Shown here piece by piece: positions 1 through 6,008 of a stretch of DNA of 6,008 nt. Location of the stretch: assembly GCA_946545765.1 (NCBI GenBank), contig CAMNNS010000096.1, positions 1 to 6,008 of the forward strand, read 5' to 3'. Source of the stretch: an uncultured Bacteroidales bacterium (GTDB lineage Bacteria > Bacteroidota > Bacteroidia > Bacteroidales > UBA932). Made by a program: the position numbers and the translations under genes. Under the pieces are notes generated by a model, which saw nothing but the letters and a program-made list of their open reading frames with translations, was not told where the DNA came from and searched no databases. The first letter of the stretch is position 1; each line of letters opens with the position of its first letter.

Positions 1-3000
1 AGCTGCTTTAGTTCTATGATGGGCAGTTATATCTAAGTCTATATCTTTTGGATCTCCATTAAGGGCTACCTTACTCCCTTCCTCAACAATGAAATCTCTT
101 GCCGCTAAACCCATTAAAACAAAATGGTATTTACCCTCGGATATTACATAATTACCTGTTAGGCTAAATTTATCCTCTGCAGGAGCGACATTTATACCAA
201 TGTTACCCCTCCCTTTAGCCTTAACTATATCACCAGCGTTTTTGTTAATTTCTAACCAAATTTCTGCATCGGGAGTGGCATTTACCTTAACATCTACAGC
301 AAGATTAGTCTTACTGTTTTTATCTATTTTTTTAGCTAAATATATAGAGTCGTATGGGTCTATATATCTATTTTTTTTCTCCTCTACAAAGGTTAGAAGT
401 TCTGTTTTTGTAGCTTTTGATGAGCCACTTAGAGGGATATGTATGTGAGTTTTAGCCTCTGTCCTAAGGTTTAAATCTATAAGTAAATTTTCTAAAGTAC
501 CTTTAAGCCCCACCGTTCCTGTTACAATTCCATTACCGTAAAAATCTTCGTTATCTTTAAATTTTGTATTAAGGGCATGAACTCTACGGAGTCTTAACTC
601 TGTGTTAATCTTAATATTTTTAAAGTTATTATATGTTACTCCCCCCTTTATAGTCGCTTTTCCACCAAAGTTATCCGACAATGTGCATTTAGATAAATCT
701 ACTCCGTTCTCAGTAATTGATATTGCACCATTTAGAGTATATGGAACTTTTGTATAATCTAATGTAAACTTATAGTTTTCAAAACTGCAATTTTCACCAA
801 TAACATTTAAATTATTAAGTGGTCCAAATATTTTGAGTTTACCATTTATCGCCCCACTTGTATTTGTTATTACAGACGATAATATAGGTTCAAAATAGTT
901 GAGTGATAGGCTATTCAGAGTAGTCTCCAAGTTTAGATAAGAGTCCTTAGGTCTAAAATAGCCATCTACAGACATATTGGTTTTATTACCATCCTTTGAT
1001 TTTAAAGATATTTTATAATTTTTATCTTCTTTATCCCAATTACCTTTAAAATCTAATTCGCCCAATGGGGTGTTATTTATCGAGATTGAATCACCAACAA
1101 AAGTGGCAAACATTCTTGTATTCTCTTTGTTATTAGATATTGCCGCACTTCCAGATATTAACCCGTTAAGTGCAAAAGGTTTAGATAAGAATTGATCAAT
1201 TATCGCGATATTAAATTTATTCATTTTTATCCCCAAAGAGTCTGGTATGCTTTGAGAAAGGATACCATCTACAATTAAAGATTGGTCTCCATTCTTTACC
1301 ATCAATTTATCTACACTAAGGAGAGAATCGGAATAAATTATTTGTGAAGGTAATATGTCCCATTTTACCCCTTTTATCTGTATATCAGATTCTTTTATAT
1401 CTAATTGTATAGGGTAGCTTATATTTGATTTTATACCATTTAATGCCATCTCCTTATTCTCTAAAAATGAGAGAGCTGCATTTAAATTAGTTCTGTTTAA
1501 CCCTGTTGTATCATTTCTGAATTTAACATCTAAATCAAAATTATTATCTGCCCCTCTTACAGAAATTCTTGTGCTGTCTATCTGTAAGTCACTAAATTTA
1601 ATCTCTTTGCTAAATAGATTTGCTACGAGAATAGAATCTCTGTTTCTTACATTAAATCTTAAGTTTTTTAGATAGTTTTCTTTATAAGCAATCCTTCCAC
1701 TATTAAGCGATATTCTAAAGTCGTCATTGTCTGCTATATCAACACTTAAAGAAGAGCCATTTTGTATATATAGTCCATCCATTAAAAGTGCACAGATCCC
1801 TTGAGTATTAAATGTCTCTAATGTTAAGTTATACTTAATTTGATAATTTACACCGCTATGATTCTTTGCATCACTCCTGATAAGATTTTTAAAGTGCTTA
1901 TTTACAATTAAATCTCTAAGTTCTTGAGAAAAATTTGTTATCATACCGCTCCCCTCAAATCTTCCCTTCAAAAAATCTGATATTATCTCTACATAGTATT
2001 TCTCATTTCTATAATCTGAAGCGAGAAGGATATTGCCTAAATTATGAGTGGCGTTATCTACTCTAAATGTGGCATTTGAAATTTTTGCTTTACCGAATAT
2101 CTCTTTATCGTCATTTAATACAAAATTTGTATTTAGTGTAAGACTAACTTCCGATTCTCTATCTTGTTTTTCTAATCCTAAAGCTTTTAAATTAGCGTAC
2201 GGAACATTTGCAAAGAAGTTATAAACTCTATCCCCTTTATTAGATGTTGGTATCTCCCCTTCAAACATTAAATCAATAGCAGGATCGTGAGCTATAATTT
2301 TTCCTTGGAAAATATTCTTGGAATATCGGCCTTTTACAAATGTATTTGTTAAGTTATAACTTTTTATTTTTAAGCTCTTTATACTTACGCTATCTATCAA
2401 AATAGTTGTGTTTTCGCCCCTCCCTTTTATCGCAAGTTTTGCTGTACCATTAAAGTTGCCAATCAAATCCCCCCCAATTATAGATGAAACATTAAAATTA
2501 TTACTATTTATTTTTCCTCGAATATCAATCCCTTCTAAAGGATTTTCTCTGTTTATTGCTAAATTTAAATCTGTAGAACCTCCTGCCCCTTCAAGCACAC
2601 CGCTTACATTTAGATTATTTAATTTTCCTTCTACTTCTCCATAATATGTAAAAATTGCAAGAGGAGGCATCTCTTCCAAAAATTTAATTCTTTCTTCACC
2701 AGTTAGGTCTGCTAATATTCTTGATAAATCATTTCCGTTGGTAGTGATACTATTAAGGGATAATTTGAGATAACTGTTATTTGCATCTGGCAATCCTATT
2801 ATTTTAACTTTTGGTATTGATATATTTGTTTCTCCCCCCAAACTGGTAATATATATCTTCTCTCCCAGTAGGTTGTTTATAGTTCCTGATAGCTCTCCGT
2901 TTAGCGATAGCACAAGGGTAGAGTTCTTTAATCCGGGTGACAACTTGCTTAGAGTAACAAAATTTAATAAAGAGTTCTGGAGCTTTGCCTCTAATTTTAC

Positions 3001-3825
3001 CGAGTCTGTAAAATAGGCGAGAGTCTTGGCATTGTTATAGTTCATAGCAAACTCAGAACCTTGTAGTTTAGTATGGCCATCATCGAGTATAAAACTGTTT
3101 ATAGATGCTCTTTTATCTGTAACAAGCACATCGCCCGAGAGATTTCTTATCTTAAATGCACTTTTGTCTATACCATTTAAATAGTCTAATTTAACCTTTA
3201 TGCTATCTTTGTCGCCACTTTTATAAGAAATTTTATTAGCTTTAAGATTGATGTTTCTTACATTGAGGTCTGAAAAATCGATAATGTTTTTATCTGAATC
3301 ATTCCTCATTTTTAAGGGGTTAGATAGTGTAAACCTAAAATTTTTAACCTCTAATTCGTTAAGGGTAAGGAATAAATTAGACCCCTTTTTTTCTTTCTCT
3401 TTCTTTGGGAAAATTCTATCTATGTTGGAAGCCTCTTTCTCATATTGAAGATTAAAAACGCCACCATCTATTTTTAATTTAGTAATAGAAATAGGTTTTT
3501 TAAAAAGATTGGAAAAAGAATAGAACAATTTTAATGACTCTATTTTAACCAAAGTGTCGTCTTGGTTATACCTCTTTTTAAATTGCTTAATTTCCTCTGT
3601 ATAATTATCTGATGTTATGATAAAATCCTCAACAGTAATATTAAAAGGGGTTACTTTTATCTTGTTTAGTTCAATCTTACCATTTACCTCTTTCTCTAAT
3701 TGTGAGAGAAAGAGATTTGCAAAGTACCTTTGAACAGGGGAGATATTTACCAATAGAATTAAAAGCAAAATGAGTGCAAAAATCGCCCCTATAATATATG
3801 TGGTTATTTTTAGGTATCTATTCAT
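1..3825 (-). CDS. tamB: TamB-family translocation/assembly protein (DUF490), C-terminus cut by window edge
   Basis: Inner-membrane-anchored, periplasm-spanning AsmA-like protein. In the family, TamB works with an outer-membrane TamA/TamL partner in assembling outer-membrane proteins, and has more recently been linked to phospholipid transport to the outer membrane. Seen here: 1275 codons without a stop. The start is an ATG preceded directly by an in-frame TGA, so it cannot lie further upstream. A short Lys/Arg-containing N-terminus is followed by one membrane segment at about residues 7-26, then a very long Asn/Ser/Leu/Ile-rich stretch of alternating hydrophobic residues, as in the beta-taco groove of AsmA-like proteins. 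A lysine-rich linker (KKEKEKK) sits near residue 141. The conserved DUF490 end begins near residue 1150, with W1190, an EGKYHF motif around 1230-1235, and GDP at 1257-1259 followed by DIDLDITAHH. Roughly the last 100-250 residues should lie left of the window. Family identity is confident; the exact cellular job in this organism is inferred. Confidence 0.9.
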   Translation of the reverse strand, partial: MNRYLKITTYIIGAIFALILLLILLVNISPVQRYFANLFLSQLEKEVNGKIELNKIKVTPFNITVEDFIITSDNYTEEIKQFKKRYNQDDTLVKIESLKLFYSFSNLFKKPISITKLKIDGGVFNLQYEKEASNIDRIFPKKEKEKKGSNLFLTLNELEVKNFRFTLSNPLKMRNDSDKNIIDFSDLNVRNINLKANKISYKSGDKDSIKVKLDYLNGIDKSAFKIRNLSGDVLVTDKRASINSFILDDGHTKLQGSEFAMNYNNAKTLAYFTDSVKLEAKLQNSLLNFVTLSKLSPGLKNSTLVLSLNGELSGTINNLLGEKIYITSLGGETNISIPKVKIIGLPDANNSYLKLSLNSITTNGNDLSRILADLTGEERIKFLEEMPPLAIFTYYGEVEGKLNNLNVSGVLEGAGGSTDLNLAINRENPLEGIDIRGKINSNNFNVSSIIGGDLIGNFNGTAKLAIKGRGENTTILIDSVSIKSLKIKSYNLTNTFVKGRYSKNIFQGKIIAHDPAIDLMFEGEIPTSNKGDRVYNFFANVPYANLKALGLEKQDRESEVSLTLNTNFVLNDDKEIFGKAKISNATFRVDNATHNLGNILLASDYRNEKYYVEIISDFLKGRFEGSGMITNFSQELRDLIVNKHFKNLIRSDAKNHSGVNYQIKYNLTLETFNTQGICALLMDGLYIQNGSSLSVDIADNDDFRISLNSGRIAYKENYLKNLRFNVRNRDSILVANLFSKEIKFSDLQIDSTRISVRGADNNFDLDVKFRNDTTGLNRTNLNAALSFLENKEMALNGIKSNISYPIQLDIKESDIQIKGVKWDILPSQIIYSDSLLSVDKLMVKNGDQSLIVDGILSQSIPDSLGIKMNKFNIAIIDQFLSKPFALNGLISGSAAISNNKENTRMFATFVGDSISINNTPLGELDFKGNWDKEDKNYKISLKSKDGNKTNMSVDGYFRPKDSYLNLETTLNSLSLNYFEPILSSVITNTSGAINGKLKIFGPLNNLNVIGENCSFENYKFTLDYTKVPYTLNGAISITENGVDLSKCTLSDNFGGKATIKGGVTYNNFKNIKINTELRLRRVHALNTKFKDNEDFYGNGIVTGTVGLKGTLENLLIDLNLRTEAKTHIHIPLSGSSKATKTELLTFVEEKKNRYIDPYDSIYLAKKIDKNSKTNLAVDVKVNATPDAEIWLEINKNAGDIVKAKGRGNIGINVAPAEDKFSLTGNYVISEGKYHFVLMGLAARDFIVEEGSKVALNGDPKDIDLDITAHHRTKAA
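1201..1210. repeat. Second copy of the TATCGCGATA palindrome, in tamB
   Basis: A ten-base self-complementary word identical to the core of the 20-bp palindrome at 5449-5468. In both genes it reads Ile-Ala-Ile (ATC GCG ATA) in the same codon phase. The flanks here are not palindromic. Two copies could be coincidence. Confidence 0.35.
3688..3714 (-). other. Stem-loop within the early tamB coding region
   Basis: On the minus strand, CTCTTTCTCT is followed by a seven-base loop (CACAATT) and then AGAGAAAGAG, a perfect ten-pair stem about 110 bases into the tamB reading frame (codons 38-46). It encodes part of the segment just after the membrane anchor (LFLSQLEKE). It may form in the mRNA, or may be an accident of a pyrimidine/purine-rich stretch. 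Confidence 0.4.
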
Positions 3826-3844
3826 TCATGAATCCCGATAAGAA

Positions 3845-3878
3845 TTAACAAATTTAAATAAAATTATCATTAAATTTG
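3845..3878 (+). promoter_or_regulatory. Candidate Bacteroidota-type promoter for tsaD
   Basis: TAAATTTG at 3871-3878 is a full match to the TAnnTTTG -7 consensus. At the mirror-image distance of 23 bases upstream lies TTA (3845-3847) instead of TTG, so the -33 element is weak or absent. Transcription would start just before the ATG at 3888, making the tsaD message nearly leaderless. The box also explains the in-frame TTG at 3876 as promoter sequence rather than a start codon. Confidence 0.42.
3849..3878. repeat. Perfect inverted repeat in the tamB/tsaD divergent intergenic region
   Basis: CAAATTTAA (3849-3857) and TTAAATTTG (3870-3878) are perfect nine-base inverted arms around a 12-base AT-only-but-one spacer. 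Each arm carries one outward-facing TAnnTTTG box. The symmetry could simply reflect back-to-back promoters, or it could be an operator for a dimeric regulator; the sequence alone does not decide. It is not a terminator: there is no GC-rich stem, and it lies between two gene starts. Confidence 0.6.
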
Positions 3879-3882
3879 CCAA
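3849..3882 (-). promoter_or_regulatory. Candidate Bacteroidota-type promoter for tamB
   Basis: Read on the minus strand, TTG (3882-3880) is followed after 23 bases by TAAATTTG (3856-3849). This fits the known Bacteroidota -33 TTG / -7 TAnnTTTG pattern, with the spacer at the long end of the usual range. Transcription would begin a few bases after 3849, giving a leader of roughly 15-20 bases before the tamB ATG at 3825. This is a sequence match only; the region is AT-rich, so chance matches are possible. Confidence 0.5.
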
Positions 3883-3887
3883 TAGCT

Positions 3888-4916
3888 ATGACAGATAATT
3901 CAAATTTAATTTTAGGGATAGAATCCTCTTGTGATGATACTTCTGCTGCAGTTATAAAGGATGAGTATTTGTTATCAAGTGTAATAGCATCTCAGAAGGT
4001 TCATGAAAAATATGGTGGGGTAATCCCAGAGTTAGCTTCGAGGGCTCATCAAACGAATATAGTTCCTGTTGTAAGCCAAGCACTTAAAGAGGCAAATGTA
4101 ACAATAGATGATATAGATGCTATTGCCTATACAAGGGGCCCCGGTTTATTAGGTTCTCTTTTAGTTGGGACTTCGTTTGCCAAAGGGTTATCTATATCTT
4201 TGGATAAACCTTTAGTAGAAGTCAATCACTTACAAGGGCATATCTTATCTTGTTTTATTAAAGAAGAGGGCAAAGAGAATAAATCTCCCCATTTCCCTTA
4301 CCTGACATTATTGGTATCGGGAGGGCATACACAGATAGTTAAAATTAATGACTTTTATAACTTTGAGATATTAGGACAAACTATAGACGATGCTGTTGGA
4401 GAGGCATTTGACAAATGTTCAAAGATGTTGGGGCTTGGTTATCCGGGAGGACCTATAATAGATAAATTAGCTAAAGAAGGAGACTCTAATAAATTTAAAT
4501 TCAATCTTCCGAATATAAAAGACTTAGATTATAGCTTTAGCGGAATTAAAACCTCGTTATTGTATTTTTTAAGAGATAGACTTGCAGAGAATGAGAATTT
4601 TATAGAAGAGAATAAAAATGATATATGTGCGAGTTTCCAAAAAGCTCTGATAGATATTTTAATGAAAAAATTAATTTTAGCCACAAAGCTAACAGGTATC
4701 AACCAAATTGCTGTAGGTGGTGGAGTATCAGCTAATTCGGCTTTGAGAGAGAGGATAGAGGAGGAGGGGAGAAAGAGAAGGTGGATTACATTTTTACCAG
4801 AATTTAAGTTTACAACAGATAATGCCGCAATGATTGCAATATCGGGATTGTATAAATTTAGGAGAGGAGAGTACTCTACATTAGATAAATCTCCAATAAC
4901 AAGAATGAGTAGATAA
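3888..4916 (+). CDS. tsaD: tRNA N6-adenosine threonylcarbamoyltransferase TsaD
   Basis: Cytoplasmic Kae1/TsaD/YgjD-family ASKHA ATPase-fold protein. With TsaB and TsaE it transfers the threonylcarbamoyl group from threonylcarbamoyl-AMP (made by TsaC) to A37 of ANN-decoding tRNAs, giving t6A. Numbering from the ATG at 3888: GIESSCDDTSAAV at 10-22 (phosphate loop); metal-binding H114 and H118 in NHLQGH; SGGHT at 144-148; DDAVGEAFDK at 167-176; GYPGGP at 184-189; GGGVSAN at 277-283; and the metal-ligand aspartate D311 in TTDNAAM. All expected catalytic and metal positions are present. The length of 342 residues is close to the 337 of E. coli TsaD, so it is full length and intact. An in-frame TTG at 3876 would add four residues (MPIA), but it lies inside a promoter-like TAAATTTG box, so the ATG is preferred. 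All 13 arginine codons are AGA or AGG. The gene is divergent from tamB and four bases upstream of the flavoprotein gene. Confidence 0.97.
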   Translation: MTDNSNLILGIESSCDDTSAAVIKDEYLLSSVIASQKVHEKYGGVIPELASRAHQTNIVPVVSQALKEANVTIDDIDAIAYTRGPGLLGSLLVGTSFAKGLSISLDKPLVEVNHLQGHILSCFIKEEGKENKSPHFPYLTLLVSGGHTQIVKINDFYNFEILGQTIDDAVGEAFDKCSKMLGLGYPGGPIIDKLAKEGDSNKFKFNLPNIKDLDYSFSGIKTSLLYFLRDRLAENENFIEENKNDICASFQKALIDILMKKLILATKLTGINQIAVGGGVSANSALRERIEEEGRKRRWITFLPEFKFTTDNAAMIAISGLYKFRRGEYSTLDKSPITRMSR

Positions 4917-4920
4917 AATT

Positions 4921-6008
4921 ATGAGAGAAGTTGAAATTTCTTTGCAGCCCAATGAATTAAATGACAAAGAGTTGTTGATTAGTAAATGTGCTCGTGCTTG
5001 TGGTTTAAAGAAAGAGATAATTTCTCATATAGAGCCTCTTAAACGTTCCTTAGATGCCCGAAGAGGAGAAATATCCTATAAATGTAAATATCAGATATAT
5101 ATAAAAGGGGAGAGAATTTCTCCACTCTATAAAATTCCCTCATATTTAGATTGTAGTAAAGGAGAAAATGTAATAATTATTGGGGCAGGACCAGCTGGTT
5201 TATTTGCTGCACTTACACTTTTACAAAATGGTAAACGCCCAATAATATTGGAGAGGGGTAAAGATGTTCATAAAAGAAAAGTTGATACAGCAAATTTAAC
5301 ACTTAATCAAGTAGTTAATTCAGATTCAAATTATTGTTTTGGCGAGGGTGGAGCAGGTACATTTTCCGATGGTAAATTATATACCCGATCAACCAAAAAA
5401 GGTGATATACGAGAGGTTTTATATCAGTTAATTAAGTTTGGGGCAGATGAATCTATCGCGATAGATTCTCACCCACATATTGGTAGTGATAAATTGCCAG
5501 CTATTATAGAGAATATAAGAAATTGTATTTTAGAAAAGGGGGGAGAAGTTCATTTTAAATGCAGGGTAAAGGATTTGAAACAGACTGAAGGTAATGGGAT
5601 TAAAGGAGAAAAGTTATGGAGTGTTATATGTGATAAATATGATGAAGAGGGGAAGCACGAAGTGGAATTTGTATCTAAAAATGTGATTTTAGCTACAGGA
5701 CACTCTGCAAGGGATATATATAATTTATTTGCAAATAAAGGTTGGGCAATTCAAGCTAAAGGTTTTGCCCTTGGTGTTAGGGCGGAACATCCACAATCAT
5801 TAATCAATGATATTCAGTATCATAAGAAATATCAACCATACTTACCACCAGCCGAATATTCTTTAGTTACACAAGTTGAAGGGCGAGGAGTTTTCTCCTT
5901 TTGTATGTGTCCCGGGGGGATTTTATTGCCATCTGCAACCTCAAGGGGTGAGGTTCTGTTGAATGGTATGAGTAATTCTCTTAGGAGTTCAAAATGGGCT
6001 AATTCAGG
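4921..6008 (+). CDS. COG2509-type FAD-dependent oxidoreductase, 3' partial
   Basis: Predicted soluble FAD-binding dehydrogenase of the uncharacterized COG2509 family. The flavin fold is recognisable, but no substrate is established for the family. Visible from residue 1: an N-terminal domain of about 80 residues with the family's LDAR motif (44-47); the Rossmann dinucleotide loop GAGPAG at 88-93, with the ribose-binding acid E111 at the end of the second strand; GEGGAGTFSDGKL at 141-153; HPHIG at 184-188; ATGHSARD at 258-265; FALGV near 282-286 followed by EHPQ; C328-M-C330-P-G-G; and NGMS at 348-351, with WANSG at the break. It has 362 complete codons plus two bases. Family members are, from memory, a little over 500 residues, so about 150 are missing to the right. 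The ATG lies four bases after the tsaD stop, with an A/T-rich upstream stretch and no Shine-Dalgarno, suggesting cotranscription with tsaD. The family call is firm; a biochemical role cannot be given. Confidence 0.9.
   Translation, partial: MREVEISLQPNELNDKELLISKCARACGLKKEIISHIEPLKRSLDARRGEISYKCKYQIYIKGERISPLYKIPSYLDCSKGENVIIIGAGPAGLFAALTLLQNGKRPIILERGKDVHKRKVDTANLTLNQVVNSDSNYCFGEGGAGTFSDGKLYTRSTKKGDIREVLYQLIKFGADESIAIDSHPHIGSDKLPAIIENIRNCILEKGGEVHFKCRVKDLKQTEGNGIKGEKLWSVICDKYDEEGKHEVEFVSKNVILATGHSARDIYNLFANKGWAIQAKGFALGVRAEHPQSLINDIQYHKKYQPYLPPAEYSLVTQVEGRGVFSFCMCPGGILLPSATSRGEVLLNGMSNSLRSSKWANS
5449..5468. repeat. Perfect 20-bp palindrome inside the flavoprotein gene
   Basis: The stretch is its own reverse complement over all 20 bases with no spacer (half-site GAATCTATCG). 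It encodes ESIAIDS (codons 177-183) just before the conserved HPHIG motif. Its central ten bases, TATCGCGATA, also occur at 1201-1210 in tamB. Function unknown; it could be a protein-binding or methylation site, or chance. Confidence 0.5.

Noticed and set aside
200..448. Plus-strand reading frame of 82 codons
   Set aside because: It lies antisense within tamB and overlaps its most conserved C-terminal region; its hydrophobic composition is a shadow of the opposite-strand codons.
2408..2644. Plus-strand reading frame of 78 codons
   Set aside because: Antisense to tamB, low-complexity Pro/Phe/Ser composition, no recognisable family.
3384..3412. Pyrimidine-rich run that could be a slippage site
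   Set aside because: It is the reverse strand of lysine/glutamate codons for a KKEKEKK linker in tamB, and the tamB frame stays open on both sides.
3248..3448. Plus-strand reading frame of 66 codons
   Set aside because: Antisense to tamB, with Phe/Ser/Leu-rich composition coming from the lysine- and asparagine-rich tamB codons.
4135..4142. GGGGCCCC palindrome in AT-rich DNA
   Set aside because: It encodes the conserved RGPG motif of TsaD, which explains the GC-rich run.
4745..4782. Long purine tract with a single T
   Set aside because: It encodes a charged Arg/Glu/Lys helix of TsaD using AGA/AGG/GAG codons; no arrangement of G-runs suggests a quadruplex.
5107..5123. Short hairpin around GGAGA and TCTCC
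   Set aside because: Only about five pairs, inside the flavoprotein coding region, with no U-tract; not a terminator.
1..6008. Mobile element, CRISPR array, tRNA/rRNA or defence cassette
   Set aside because: I saw no direct-repeat array, transposase or nuclease motifs, or RNA-gene cloverleaf; nearly all the sequence is covered by three conserved coding regions.

Overview
The window looks like an ordinary chromosomal housekeeping segment from an AT-rich member of the Bacteroidota (GC about one third by eye, not computed). Three things point there: a TamB of the Bacteroidota type divergent from a TsaD whose wording is typical of that phylum; gene starts without a clear Shine-Dalgarno; and candidate promoter boxes of the phylum's TAnnTTTG type between the divergent genes. 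I cannot name the genus.

Layout. Positions 1-3825 on the minus strand are one uninterrupted reading frame of 1275 codons, a TamB/AsmA-like translocation and assembly protein. It starts at 3825 and runs off the left edge of the window, so its last residues are missing. A 62-bp divergent intergenic region (3826-3887) follows. It contains a perfect inverted repeat whose two arms are each a TAnnTTTG box pointing outward, one towards each gene. On the plus strand come tsaD (3888-4916), the tRNA t6A-modification ATPase subunit, and, four bases later, a COG2509-type FAD-dependent oxidoreductase (4921 to the right edge, 3' partial). The last two probably share a transcript.

How they work together. 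TamB acts in the envelope, in outer-membrane protein assembly and/or phospholipid transport. TsaD acts in the cytoplasm in tRNA modification, and the FAD protein is a soluble flavoprotein of unknown substrate. I see no functional link between the two arms beyond a shared, overlapping divergent promoter.

No mobile element, CRISPR array, RNA gene or defence-type cassette is visible, and I found no convincing new biological system. The points most worth a second look are the symmetrical divergent promoter, a perfect 20-bp palindrome inside the flavoprotein gene whose core 10-mer also occurs in tamB, and a stem-loop early in the tamB message.
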